Positions 33,756-46,800 of a stretch of DNA of 64,000 nucleotides are shown here, piece by piece; positions within the stretch are counted from its first letter, which is position 1, and the number at the start of each line of letters is the position of its first letter. Below the pieces are notes generated by a model, which did not search any database, was not told where the DNA came from, and saw nothing but the letters and a program-made list of their open reading frames with translations. This stretch comes from Bolinopsis microptera. Lineage: Eukaryota > Ctenophora > Tentaculata > Lobata > Bolinopsidae. Position numbers and translations under genes: made by a program. The DNA lies in assembly GCF_026151205.1 (NCBI RefSeq), contig NC_087078.1:10612175-10676174 (forward strand), written 5' to 3'.

Positions 33756-36700
33756 TCACTGAGAACTTTCAAACTCGTTAAGAAGAGCGGTAGCATCACT
33801 CAAGGTCTCCTGGGCTGAAGCCGTCCTCTGGAACCCCTTGGTGCTGGCTGACTCATTACTCACAGAGCTACTCTTAGCTTCCGTCTCGAACGCTGTTCTG
33901 AGCCAGTTAACACTCCACTGCCAGTCAGTGATGTGTTCTAAGATGTGCTCCTTAGCAGCCGGGTTGCTCCTCAGCAGCTGAGTCAGGAACTTGACACACT
34001 GGTACGCTCTCTTGGGGTCCTCAGAACTGGACCGCCTCACCAGATTCAAGAGACCGTACTCGCCCGTGATGACGTTCTCCACTCTCAACAACTGATAAGG
34101 GTCCTCCAGAGCTAGGAGGTGGAGGAGGAGGTTGAAGATGGGTTTGAGCTCGTGAGCCTGGACACCAGCTAGCCTGGACACCAGCTGACTGAGGAGACAA
34201 GTAGTGAGGGCCTGGTTACACCAGCACATGATACACAGGGTACTACTCACACTGCTCTGTCCCACAGTGTGGCACACATCCAGCAGATGGGACAGGAAAC
34301 TTGACGCCATGCCAGTTTCTGACATGATATTGTGGACACCCTGAGCGGGGTCGGGAGCGTCAGGTTCAGAGTCTGTGCTGATCAGAGGGTTAGGGGTGTT
34401 GGTCTCGGTGGTGTAGTACTGGGAGAGGGAGGTGTGCGACATGATTTGTCCCAGTGTTTGGTACCCAGATGTAAAGTTGTGCAGCTGGCTTGAAGCCCAT
34501 TTTGTCACGTGATCACCGTTTGTACCGTTGCTGTTAACACCAGATCCAACCAGGAAGCTGGTGAAGAGAGCGATGAAGTTCCGAGATCTGAGATGACGAG
34601 CGGTGTCGCCTGATATCTTAGCATAATGGTACAGCACTCCAAAGTACTCCTCACAGTACTTGTTATTCTCGGTTAGTTCACGTGATATAAGGGCCAGGTA
34701 CCGCGCGATAAACGTGTCTACTACCGGGGATATCAGCCGGTCTATCTTCTGGAGACAGTCCATGGCTGTTTTGATCAGGGCAGCAAACTTCTTCCTGATA
34801 TAACTTCTTGGGCAGGTCAGCAAATGGAGGGTCAGATAATCGTGATTACGAGTTGAGCTTATGAACTCGAAAAAGGTAGCGACAGCACTTATTTCGCTCT
34901 CCATGACTATCCGGAAGGTTTCCATCCAGGCTTCCTCGTGGAACTGGAAGGAACTACTCACATGAAGGAACGTGTGCAGGTAAAAGTTACACATCAACTT
35001 GGTGCTCCAGTGAGTGTAGTCCTTCACGTTGTCGGACGCGATGTTGGTTATCACCAACTTTCTGACGAAGTTGAAGTACGATTCGTTGAAAACGGCTCGC
35101 TCTTTCAATAGTTTCGTGTTGGACTCAATAATGGCGTTCCTGACGACCGGCGGGAGTTTCTCCTGGAACATTCCAGACTTTTCGCCAGATTTTATCAAAT
35201 CCTCTAGAGCGTTGACAGGATCGTTGTCTTCCATGTGATCAGGAATGTTCGACAGCTTGGTCAGTGACAGACGGGATGCTTTCAGTCGTTTTGTGGGCGA
35301 TATCGGTTTTTGAGGCTTCTTCCAGGGTGAAGGTGGACACATTTCATTGGCCCTATCGTAAAATAGAATATAAGCGTTCCAATAACGATTTCTAGTTGAA
35401 GAAGATCCCTTCGACTTGAACTCTCCTCCAAAACACTCTTCAACCATAGTCTGATCCGTCATCTTAACAGGGGTCACTGTATCATCATTAAACTTGAACC
35501 AGTCCCCGGTGCCTCTCTTCCTGATATAGCTGTAGTAATGTCCTGCGTTAGCCTGACCCGAGTGCACTATGACCCCACACAGCGTGTACAGAGAGGTTAC
35601 ATCCCTCTTCTGTTTAGCTGTACCTTCCACCCCTACCTGGGTGTAGGGTAACATGTCTAACTGGTTTGGGAAACTGAAGTGATCATCAAATTTAAACGCT
35701 TTGTTTCTCTCCCAATCGTAGTCGAAACGTTTAAGGTGGATGACGAGGATGTTAGGAAGGGTTTTGATGCACATTCTTTTGAGGGTGGTCCTCTTTTCAT
35801 CGCATTCCTCGCACAGATACGCGTTATCTCCCTCCAGCACCTCGCCCTTGACAAACTGTTCTAAACTGTCGTCCAGGTTACCTGTTCTGATGGACACACT
35901 CAGACTCATGAACGGCTCAATGAGCTCCGATCTGTGGGGACATTCCACACATATCTTCTGGTCGACAAACTCTCCCCCGAATTGCGTCTGGTAAACTCTG
36001 TTCTCTCCCCTAGCTTTCAGGACGTCATCCACTTGGTCTGTTAGGTTGTTGAATAGTTCAAACGCGTCTTGTTGCTCATGGAGATTTATCGGCTGGCCCC
36101 AAAGTTTGAAGGATTTCCAGAACCCTTCTGGACTGTAGAACTTTTGTTGACTCTCGTTGAGGTTACCGAGCAAGTGCTGGAACTGGAGAAACATCTCCTC
36201 ACCGTACTTAGGTTGGGAGGAGCGAGAAGGGGAGGAGGGAGAGGGAGGCTGCATACACAAGATAGATTCAGAGAGACCCGGGACCGCGTGGAGCTGCTGG
36301 AGTACAGCGTTCATGTAGCAAGTTGCTCCACCGTTCTTCAGTCCCACATATCCACAATCGGATTTAGGCTGAACCATCGGATAGTAGTTCCACTCGGTAA
36401 CTAAATCCTGGTTCGGCTGGTGATGAAGTCGGACAAGTTCCAGGGTCACATCTCTGCTGTTCTCCGGAGAATCATTAACAAGTGTCACCAACAGAGAGTA
36501 GGCTGCAGATTGTGTCTCCTCACTGTTCATGGATACTGGAGCTTCGTTATATCCTTTAGACCGGGTCTTGCTGCCGGAGCTCTTATACATTATGTTAGCA
36601 GCAGGGAACAGGAAGTCTCCTAAAAGTGTGGGAATCAGTTTCTTTCCGACATGTCTTTTGTCGACTCCCTTCATAGAAGCAAGTGAGCAGAGGAGACGCA

Positions 36701-37895
36701 GATGACCCGCTAGGAACGCTTGCTGGACATTTCCCTCGTTAGCAGCTGTCTTCAACAACTTTATTTCATCCTTAACCAGATCGTTGATGCTAAGCTGTCT
36801 ACAGATCTGACTGTCAAGTGACATCTCCCTCAGAAGGAAACTGGTTAAACTGAAGAACTGAGTGCACCGACTCATAAGTCTCTTTTGGGTGTCTCGAACA
36901 TGGACGGAGGGACCCCATAACGGCAATGGTGTCTTAAGGAGGATTTGAAGGAGCTTGTAATGGACATTAGGGACGGCTTCGTTGTCCACATCCATCATAT
37001 CTTGCTCATCTATGGTCAATGTCTCTCGCTGCGCGATACAAAGCTTCTCCAGCTCCGACGCGACCAGAGACCTTACTTCTCCGGAGGGGGTGTAGAGGAG
37101 AAGATCCAGCAACATCCTCTTGTAACCACCAGGTAACTCCATGATATCAAACAGCACACTAATACCCTGTGGGTGGTAGGTGGCGCCTAACATTACCAGC
37201 TCGAATGCTTCGCATCCCAGAGAAGAGTTTTGATCTGATATCCTGTTTATTGTAGAACTGTTCTGAGCTGGTAGAGGTTGTCCTCTAGATTTCAGTTTGG
37301 ACCCAAAGCTGCCGCACAGGGCCGTGTGGGTGAAGAACTTCATCATGGCAAGGAGCTGATCCCTGGTCAGTTTCTTAAGATAAGTGACATTAAGAGGAGT
37401 ATTGTGCTTGAAGAGGGGGCTGGAGATTCCACAGAGCAGACCCCTGAAGATGGAGACAACCAGTAAGGAAACCTCTAGAAACTCCTCCTTCACCTCCCCC
37501 AGGAACAGCTCTGACAGGGTCATGTTAGAGGGTCTCCTAGACCGGGGATCATCACCGGAGTCTACGTTAAAGACATCGTAAAACATGTCCAGACCGCATG
37601 TAGAGCCGCACTTTGCTCCGGGGATGTCCGATGTAAGGTTCAGGAATATGGTGTTAAGGGCGAGCCTGTCGGAGGAGTCTTTCTCCACAGGGATAATCCT
37701 GGCACTGATAGCCTCCAGGTTGTAGGTGATCTTAGTGACAGGTCCGGTTAGAAGCTCTGTAAGGAGTTGCTCCGTGTTCTTGATCTTGTTGGTCTCCAGA
37801 GATTCCAGGACTTCCTGGATGCAAGGGTTGGTAGGGAGTTGGCTTAGGAGACGCTGTACAGCTTGGGAGACAGGTTTACCCATCGTGGACAAAAT
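33756..37895 (-). CDS. USP24: USP24 last exon with complete peptidase domain
   Basis: 1,379 codons plus stop without an intron, after 21 exons mostly below 260 bases. The acceptor is CCCGCAG|ATT. The Cys box GLKNGGATCYMNAV, the QQDAFE motif, zinc pairs CVECPH and CEEC, the His box VHSGQANAGHYYSY and the FNDD/YWNAYILFY end are all present, so the enzyme should be active. The frame also opens at an internal ATG (37880), but phase and homology show it is an internal exon. About 480 residues of helical repeat follow the peptidase, as in the family. Confidence 0.93.
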   Translation of the reverse strand: MLSTMGKPVSQAVQRLLSQLPTNPCIQEVLESLETNKIKNTEQLLTELLTGPVTKITYNLEAISARIIPVEKDSSDRLALNTIFLNLTSDIPGAKCGSTCGLDMFYDVFNVDSGDDPRSRRPSNMTLSELFLGEVKEEFLEVSLLVVSIFRGLLCGISSPLFKHNTPLNVTYLKKLTRDQLLAMMKFFTHTALCGSFGSKLKSRGQPLPAQNSSTINRISDQNSSLGCEAFELVMLGATYHPQGISVLFDIMELPGGYKRMLLDLLLYTPSGEVRSLVASELEKLCIAQRETLTIDEQDMMDVDNEAVPNVHYKLLQILLKTPLPLWGPSVHVRDTQKRLMSRCTQFFSLTSFLLREMSLDSQICRQLSINDLVKDEIKLLKTAANEGNVQQAFLAGHLRLLCSLASMKGVDKRHVGKKLIPTLLGDFLFPAANIMYKSSGSKTRSKGYNEAPVSMNSEETQSAAYSLLVTLVNDSPENSRDVTLELVRLHHQPNQDLVTEWNYYPMVQPKSDCGYVGLKNGGATCYMNAVLQQLHAVPGLSESILCMQPPSPSSPSRSSQPKYGEEMFLQFQHLLGNLNESQQKFYSPEGFWKSFKLWGQPINLHEQQDAFELFNNLTDQVDDVLKARGENRVYQTQFGGEFVDQKICVECPHRSELIEPFMSLSVSIRTGNLDDSLEQFVKGEVLEGDNAYLCEECDEKRTTLKRMCIKTLPNILVIHLKRFDYDWERNKAFKFDDHFSFPNQLDMLPYTQVGVEGTAKQKRDVTSLYTLCGVIVHSGQANAGHYYSYIRKRGTGDWFKFNDDTVTPVKMTDQTMVEECFGGEFKSKGSSSTRNRYWNAYILFYDRANEMCPPSPWKKPQKPISPTKRLKASRLSLTKLSNIPDHMEDNDPVNALEDLIKSGEKSGMFQEKLPPVVRNAIIESNTKLLKERAVFNESYFNFVRKLVITNIASDNVKDYTHWSTKLMCNFYLHTFLHVSSSFQFHEEAWMETFRIVMESEISAVATFFEFISSTRNHDYLTLHLLTCPRSYIRKKFAALIKTAMDCLQKIDRLISPVVDTFIARYLALISRELTENNKYCEEYFGVLYHYAKISGDTARHLRSRNFIALFTSFLVGSGVNSNGTNGDHVTKWASSQLHNFTSGYQTLGQIMSHTSLSQYYTTETNTPNPLISTDSEPDAPDPAQGVHNIMSETGMASSFLSHLLDVCHTVGQSSVSSTLCIMCWCNQALTTCLLSQLVSRLAGVQAHELKPIFNLLLHLLALEDPYQLLRVENVITGEYGLLNLVRRSSSEDPKRAYQCVKFLTQLLRSNPAAKEHILEHITDWQWSVNWLRTAFETEAKSSSVSNESASTKGFQRTASAQETLSDATALLNEFESSQ

Positions 37896-40800
37896 CTGCG
37901 GGAGAAGATATTAGTGTTTTCCTGATTTCTATAAAAATGAGTTATACAGTGCTGCAAACATTTTAGGACAAAAGAGTTTCACTTTTGAAAGATTTAATTA
38001 TCATTTTTAATGACACACAGTGAGAAAAATAAACCTACATCATCAGGTTTAACTACCTGGAGGTTCTGATGAACTTTAGGCTGAGTTGTAAGTAAAACGC
38101 CGGGCATCTGTTTCTCAAACTTAACAGGGGTATTAAGCTCCTCGTTCCAGGATTTCACAGGGGACGAGGCTGTGGGTAACACTCGAACTTTTACAACACA
38201 TCCTTCTGATATCTGAGGCAGGGTGGAGACGGTTGAGCGCAAAATTACGCGCGCGATTTGAAAGTTTATTTAAATTGTTTCGGGTTGTCATGAATTAGCA
38301 TGTACAAAAAAGGATAATTCCATTTTAAGGTAGGAACCATTCAATGAGTGGATAAAGGATTTGTGTTCAAATATAAAGGGTCATTAACTCATCATCTTTT
38401 AGGTAATAACTTATTATCACGATTTTCTAATCATCAAACTACCTCCCCACAGTTATTCTCTCTAGAAGGGTACAGTAAAGAAATAAACGAACCTGTGAGA
38501 GGTTGAGCAGTTTGTTATCGTTATTGGGAGCCAATATCTCGTCTGCTATCTTCAGTTCTACAGCGTCGGGGGAGGATTTAGAGAACTTGGCCGCTCGGAG
38601 CCGGACTGCTGAAACTTTCTCGTTCACATGATGGAATACCTGAATAAAGAAGTTAATTCAGGAGATGTTATCGTGTTCATTTCGTACATGAATCGTGGAG
38701 TAAACAGTTACTTACGGCATATTATTCATTCATTAATATCCTTACATTTGACAACCTGATTCTGAATTCTGCATCTGGTCCTGATTTCTTTTACAGAGAA
38801 ACTATTAACTTACAAACGACTGAAAACATTTGTCCTTGCGATAACCTTTGCATATGATGAATGATCTAAAAACTGAATACACTATGACATAATCTGTGTA
38901 CCATATGTTAAAAGTTGGCGCTCCGCACCGGTAACTTGAACACGTGACCTAGAATTGAACACGTGACCTAGAATTGAACACGTGACCTAGAACTATACCG
39001 AGGTATTTCTCAGAAGCTCAGCCCAGTGCCCCACGTTCTCTTCAGCTCAACATTTTAAACTGAAAATCGTTTAAAGAGGGCAATTTGAAGAGGGCACAAT
39101 CGATTACTTGGAAGATTTCGCGGTTCAACCAATGAATCACGTTTTATATGATAACGAATGGCTCTTTACGTAGCTTAAATCGATACTATTATTTTCATGC
39201 TCGAGGACTTGACTTGTAATTTGGAATGTTCGAGGCTTCGCTGTAATCGATTATCATGCCCGCATTCACCTGTGCTTGATTAAGAAATGGACGTTTCTAT
39301 GGTTTTATTATCGAACAATTGCGCTTCTCAACCGTTGCCGTGCCATGGTCTCTGTAGATGACTTTAAATCACATCTAACTTAATTCCAACAGAACATCCC
39401 CGCGCCATGGTCTCTGTAGACGACTTTGAATCACATCCAACTTAGTTCCTACAGAGCGTCCATCGACCCCATTTGGGCCATTTAGAACAATCTGCTGAGA
39501 CTTTCGTCCCCTTTGATCGTTAAAATTAAAGCAAGAACTAGGACTTTAATATAATATAATAATGCCTTCGGCTCTTCGGGCTCCGCTTGATAATTCCCGA
39601 CAGCTTGCTGGAGGGAATTTGCGGCCCGAAGAACCGGAGGTATTATGTATTATAATATTTTCCGGTTCCGAATTGGAAGGGGTGTAATCCGATACGTGCG
39701 CATGATACAATATAGTGTCTAATATATAGAACGCCAGTGTTATTTGTTTTACAACTTGCCGCCAGCCAGTCTGAGGTCTATGCTGATAATACCTTGGCTT
39801 CCCTTGCGGGATATATCGGCAAATTATCAGCTCTCAGTGTCCGAGACTTTTAGTGGATATAATTCCCGGAAGGTATTATAACATATAACGTGGCTCCAAA
39901 GGACGAATATAAGTAAAATTAAATAAACTAAGTTATAAAGAGGCAACAATATGCTAACTCGAATTTATCAAATGGCTTACTAAATTTAAAGAAATGTAAT
40001 AAATGATAAATCCTATCAGGTTATTTAGTATTCAATGTAATATCATGATTTTGTAGGATCCGTCTGCTACTACAAACTAGCATCAAATAACACATTTGAT
40101 TGAATCCTGTTAAAAAATCCTGTGATCAAATCAAGGGGCTAAAAACCGCTCAATAAGAGTCCTGCATAATAACTTTAACCATCATTTTATGTTCTCTTAG
40201 GCTCGTAGGCTACCAAATTACTGATGGTAGATAACAAAATTGCTTCCTACCAACAAAATAATTGTCTTATCGAAATAACGCAGAAAACCTAAAAGCCATT
40301 TTTAGTGGAAACTACACGTTAGCAAAGCATTCGTGGCGGTTTTCCCGTTTTCGGTCAACCGTGAACAATTTTCAGCTACTCGGAACCGAAGCCATTGTGC
40401 CTTTAAGTCAATGCCATTGTAATTATTCAAAATAAGCTGCGACGGCAGTTTAAGTAACGAATACTACAGATGCGAACAATATTTCTCTTAATATTTACTG
40501 GAATTTGCCAGTGGGGTGGTAAAGTAACTACCGCGTGTTTTCACTGATTAGATTTGTCCTTCTGGGATAGTTGAGTCGTAACAGTACACCACGTGGCCGA
40601 CAAAAGGCCGGCAGATGGCCGCCGCAATTTTTATGCAACACTTCAAATTATAACAGCCCCAACTCATTTTTCCGCTTTTATACACGTTTCGTGGCTTTGC
40701 AATGTGTATCAAACACGTACAACAGCTAAAATCCCGGATTTCTAGATTCCAAGCTCGTTCATTAAATCTAATAAAGCTTGAGAAACTAATTGACGACATC

Positions 40801-43800
40801 TAACAGGTTTCAGCAATGACTGAAGAGCTGAACATGCACACTCTACAGTTTACAACTGGTATATCTCCTATCACCAGAGGACCTGACCCAAACCCAACTC
40901 CTCCCCCAGACCTGGGCTCTGCTTTTTACATCATCAACATGGTGGTTAACGCCCTGCTCGCACTCAGCGCTATCCTGCTCAACTCTACAATGATGATGTT
41001 CCATAGAAACAACCTCAAGGACACCGTCCCTTTCACCTACTTTACCCTGAGTGTGAGTGACTTTATGACGGGCGTATGCGCAGCTCTCCACTCCCTGATA
41101 TTTCTGCTCCTGCTGGTGCCGTGCACTGCACAGAACAGTGCTGCTATGTTCTGTTTGGTTGCTGGCTCTTACACTCTGACACTTGTGTCTGTCAGGGTGT
41201 CCTGTTTTGTAAGCCTGGTATTTGCTATGATACGGACTGTGAATATTGTGTGGCCCTTCCAAGTTGTGTATCACAAGCTGGTGGTAGCAGTAATAGCTTG
41301 CTATACTGCTGTTTGGATGTGCGTGTTCATCTCCGAGATTGTGGTTTTTGTTGGCACAAAAGAAGCGGATGCAGATGTTGACGACTTTCTAAATGAAGCA
41401 CTTCATTCGTTGATGAGAAGTTACTTCTACGAGCCAGCTGATTTTAAACTTATCGGTTATCTCATCAGCTCAGGAAGCACACAGTTATCACGTGACCACA
41501 CAGCTGAACTCTGCGTGATCCACATCTCCTACACAGCAATACCAGTCACTCTGTGTGCAGTGCTAGCCGGCGTAGCAGCTCTACTTCAACTGCACACCTT
41601 GGCACGGCGCCAGAGAACAGATCCTAACTGGAGAGATAACAAAGAGGTTAGCGTAAACATAACTCTGATAACCCTGGCGTTTGTGCTGTGTTCCAGCTCT
41701 GCCATCTGCCTGCCCATCTACAACTGCCTTGAAAGATCTGGAGTTGTCGGGCACCGGGATCTTCCTACTGCAACTAGGCTCCAGATGTTTTATTTGTTGA
41801 GTTACACTCCCTTTTTCGTTAACGCAGCCCTTAATCCTCTCATATTTGCGGTTAGAGTCAAGGTTTTCAAGGAGTGGGTATGGGATAAACTTGGTACGAT
41901 TAGAAAGGTTGAAAACAACACGGAGGACAATAATCGTTCAATAAATCGCAGATCAACCGTTAGTTCTCAGATAACTTCAATCTCAAGGTGTAACTCTGGT
42001 GATTCTCATGAAATAGCAAGTCAGCACGAAACCAACTTGTGAACTGTAATTGGATAGTTATATTTTTTAATTGAACTTTCTGTGATGCTGCGATTCAGAT
42101 GATTCGTTTTGGAAGTTGTAAATGTTTGAAGAAGTAAAATGTTGACAGACTATGAAAATTCTTTTAAAAATGTGACAAATCAGTTTTGTAGTTCACAGAT
42201 TATTAAGTCGGTGAATTGGTGTTAACTGTAGTTTGGGTTTAGTGGCGGCGGGGGAGAAGGCTTATCAGTGTTACCGATGATTTATTTGTATAAATGAACT
42301 ATTAGTTTCATGCATGGTTGACTTAATATTTATGAACGACGCAAAATATCTTATCTCAATTGAATTGCAGCAGAAAAAAAGGGAACAACACATGGAAAAT
42401 GTTTCCTCAATATTACCAAGACGAAAATACTAAATTAAAACTACTAACCCTGATGGCATTGTCCTTGTCGAGTTCCAAGTTGAAAGTTATGAGGGTGCCC
42501 AAATACCGAGCACCATGCGGCTCCAACAATCTGACTCCCTTGTGGGCGGACTCTGCCAGAACTATGTAATCTGTTGTAATGTTCAGGATGTTGGCTGTTC
42601 GTTTGAGGACCTCTTCGTTTGGTTCACTTCCTGAGGCTTCGACACAACCCTGGCGGAAATTTGAGTTATGTCTTCCACCCAGATTATATTCAGGCTTGAA
42701 TTCAGAAGTGAGATCTAAACGAAATAACGTTAAGAGTCCAAAGTTAAAACGAAAGGATTACTGTTCAGCTTACAGTTTTTAGCAAGCAAACATTTACATG
42801 TCGAATGTCTATATGGAACTTTGTTTGTTGATATGTCGTGTCTACAGGATCTCATACCTGAAGGAGCTCTTGACAATGATTAGTAAAGTTGAGATGCAGT
42901 GTTGAGCAGTCTTTCTTTAGTTTGGGGGAGAGTGCAGAGTGGTTAACTCTGAGAAGGTAGTCCATCGCATCACGTGACACAACTTCGTCCTTTGCTTCAA
43001 GTGAAACGTTCCAGATAAACTTCAGACCTGAGACGATGAAATAACGGTGCAGTGATACATCGAAACTGGGACTACCAAACAGATGAAGGGTAGTCACTGG
43101 TAAGTATAATATTAGTTTTCCTTGTGGATGTGAAACGAGGACGTTACTATAAACGTTCTTATATTTCTGAAACTCATTCTAGAAGAACTTTCTAGAAGAA
43201 CTCACCGGTCATCTTGAGACTTTCAACTGTAAAACTGTTAGCTGTCCAACGTTTTATTTTTCCATCACGCACGTTTATACTCTCAAAATATACCTGGAAT
43301 TCGTCAAATAAGATAGCGGGAATTGCTTGTTAGAAACAACATATGAAATGCCTTAAGTTATTTACTGTGTTAAATTTTACGATATATTTTATACTATGAT
43401 ATGAAATTTGAGTGGAGGAGCAGAATGAAATTCTTGGGATGAGCGGTTTACCTTGAAACAGTTGAAAGCCAGTGGGCGAATACAACTTGTATCCAATAAT
43501 TGCAATCTCTGTTCAAACAATTTCGTTTGTGTGTTCGGATCTAAGTCGCTGACCGCTTTGGAAAACCAGTCACAACATTCATCATAGTGCTGGAGCGCCG
43601 CTGGAATATTATCATAGGATTACGAATCAATAGGAACAAAATTCGAATCACAAATCCAATTCTTTATTCTATGTGAGCAGTGAGACTAGTTTGTTGAATT
43701 ATAAACAGTTCCAGCCCAGTATTTCATTGTTAAGCCCTCGTGAGGTTAGTGATTGATCCAGGTTGATCTCAAAATTACAATGGAAAATCAAACTGGAGAG

Positions 43801-46800
43801 CATAATATCGGGTAACTGGCAAAAGTCCCGCACACATTGGGACGTCCGCGGAGTTTCTCGATGTAATCCGACTTATATGACCCTAAATAACACTTATTAC
43901 TCGGGTACACTTTTTCACCAGTGGGGCATTTCTCGGAATCACGCCCTTTTTGACCGCACCCATATTGGGACCCCCACTATAAATTATCTCGGCTTCTGAT
44001 TGAGATACAGACCTCAATTATGAACCAAAATGTGCCTAAGATGCATGTTTATATTAGTGCTATGAAGATACTTAAGGCCTAAGAGACTTAGTTTTTGAGA
44101 AATCGCCAAAACCCGATTTTACTATATTAGCAGTCTCGTGAGTAACAATTATTACACTTATTTCAAGATATCTCAGCTTCTGATTGGAGCTAAGCGCTCA
44201 TCTTGGGCATGAAAATGGTCAGAATCATCATATTGAGTGGGATAGAGCATGGTTTTAAAGTCTTCAGACTTCAGGTTGTTGAGTTATTAGGTCAGATCTC
44301 ATTTTTACGCTCTCGCGAGTAGCGATTGATGCACTTATTTCAAGATATCTCAGCTTCTGATTGGAGCTAAGCGCTCATCTTGGGCATTAAAACGGTCAGA
44401 ATCATCACATTGAGTGGGGTAGATCATGGTTTTAAAGTCTTCAGACTTCAGGTTGTTGAGTTATTAGGTCAGATCTCATTTTTACGCTCTCGCGAGTAGC
44501 GATTGATGCACTTATTTCAAGATATATCAGCTTCTGATTGGAGCTAAGCGCTCATCTTGGGCATTAAAACGGTCAGAATCATCTCATTGAGTGGGGTAGA
44601 GCATGGTTTTAAAGTCTTCAGACTTCAGTTTGTTGAGTTATTAGGTCAGATCCCATTTTTACGCTCTCACGAGTAGCGAGTACGCTCTCGCGAACGGCTT
44701 AGTGGCTCAGTTGTTAAATCGGCCTGGCATTTTTCGAGGTACCAGGTTCGATTCCCGACTCTGTCACTAGCCGTGGGGTGATCGTCGTCGACGCTCAACT
44801 AAGTACCCTGAGTGGTCTATGCAACCCCCCAGTCCACTCAGCCGAATACTCGAGTAATCGGGTGTGAGGGTTAAATGAGGAGCTGCCCATTGCAGCAAAG
44901 TCTCGGGCGACGAAAGTATGGTACACACTACCTTAACCGTCACTGGCCTAATGTATAATTGAATCCTTCGGCTTCCTGTAATTGACTGGTTACACTTGTG
45001 TAACAATGTGGTTGTTGGAAAGTCCGAAGTAAAAAAAAGTGTTGAGATTTTATGCACTTATTTTTGATGCACTTATTGATGCACTTATTTCAAGATATCT
45101 CAGCTTCTGAGTGGAGATATTTATAAGCGTTCATCATGGGCATTAAAATAGTAAGAATGATCAGATTAAGTAGCATCGAGCACGGTTTTAAAATCTTCAG
45201 ACTTTAGGTTATTAAATGATTAGGTCAAACCCTATTTTTATGCTCTCGCAAGTATAGTCACTGCAATGGTGAAAATACAGGGTGGGCCAAAAGTCAGTAC
45301 CCATACGTTGGCCTTTATAGCTCAGTCACTGAGTGCCCAATTTAAATACTTCCTTCTGGTATGACTTAGTACCACCACTGGTTCGAGGAATTTGTCAACT
45401 CGAAAAATATTCGCGTTCATTTTTTTCAAATGGAGGTTCATTTTTGCATTTATTTGATAGTTTGGATAGTCGGATCAAGCTAAATGTTATTGAATTGTGT
45501 TTGGCCATTCGAATTACGTTTGTCCTGAAAGAATTAGAACTGTAGCTTCTCAGATGACCGAGATATGAAGCATAACGAGTTTATTCATTACGTGTGATCA
45601 GGTGATTGGTTTACCTAATCACGTGATAAGGTGACCCCGTTAACTACCCCGTTAAACATTATGGGAATTGTTAAGGGTGCCCAATTAAGGTGTCGTGTCA
45701 CGGTGTCACATAATCACCCAATCAATTTTGTTAACGTGATACAGAAAATGCTTGATAACTTCGTCATTTCTAATCCGTTTTGCCTCATGTTTTCAGATCA
45801 TATGCAACATTTGATAATCTACCGTCTCTGAAAAAATTAGGCGTTCAGCATGTTCAGAGAAAACAATATAGGTGTTTTAATATTGAATGGGCGTGGTCTA
45901 AAATATTCGAATTTTCAAATTTTGACGACGGAATCCTCGAACCAGTAAGTACAGTATTTCATCTGCAAAGCAACAGCTCTCAAATATAAAACACGGCGGA
46001 GTTATTAAGGCCAACGTATGGGTACTGACTTTTGGCCCACCCTGTATTTATAAAATGAATTTTAATTAATCGCCAAGAAATGCCAGTGAAATTTCACTAA
46101 AACCTCTAGCCCTAGGAACATGCTTTACCCTACTTAATTTGATCATTCTGACCATTTTAATGCCCATGATAAGCGCTTAGCTTCTATCAGAAGCTAAGAT
46201 ATCTTGTAATAAGTGTGTCAATTGCTACTCGCAAGAGCGTAAAAATATGTTTTAACCTAATAAATCAACAACCTGAAGTCTGAAGACTTTAAAACCATGC
46301 TCTACCCCACTCAATGTGATGATATTGACCATTTTTGATTTTAATGCCCAAGATGAGCGCTTAGCTCCAATCAGAAGCTGAGATATTTTGAAATAAGTGC
46401 ATCAATCGCTACTCGCGAGAGCGTAAAAATGGGATCTGACCTAATAACTCAACAACCTGAAGTCTGAAGACTTTAAAACCATGCTCTACCCCACTCAATG
46501 AGATGATTCTGACCGTTTTAATGCCCAAGATGAGCGCTTAGCTCCAATCAGAAGCTGATATATCTTGAAATAAGTACATCAATTGCTACTCGCGAGAGCA
46601 TAAAAATGAGATCTGATCTAATAACTCAACAACCTGAAGTCTGAAGACTTTAAAACCATGCTCTACCCCACTCAATGTGATGATTCTGACCGTTTTAATG
46701 CCCAAGATGAGCGCTTAGCTCCAATCAGAAGCTGAGATATCTTGAAATAAGTGCATCAATCGCTACTCGCGAGAGCGTAAAAATGAGATCTGACCTAATA

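Noticed and set aside
40548-40799. Minus-strand 83-codon frame upstream of the GPCR
   Set aside because: No domain and no splice context matching USP24. It falls in the intron.
44699-44772. tRNA gene
   Set aside because: A and B boxes are present, but the sequence does not close into a cloverleaf with matching acceptor stem and continues into a SINE body.
44767-45057. Minus-strand 96-codon frame
   Set aside because: It lies within the SINE and has no domain.
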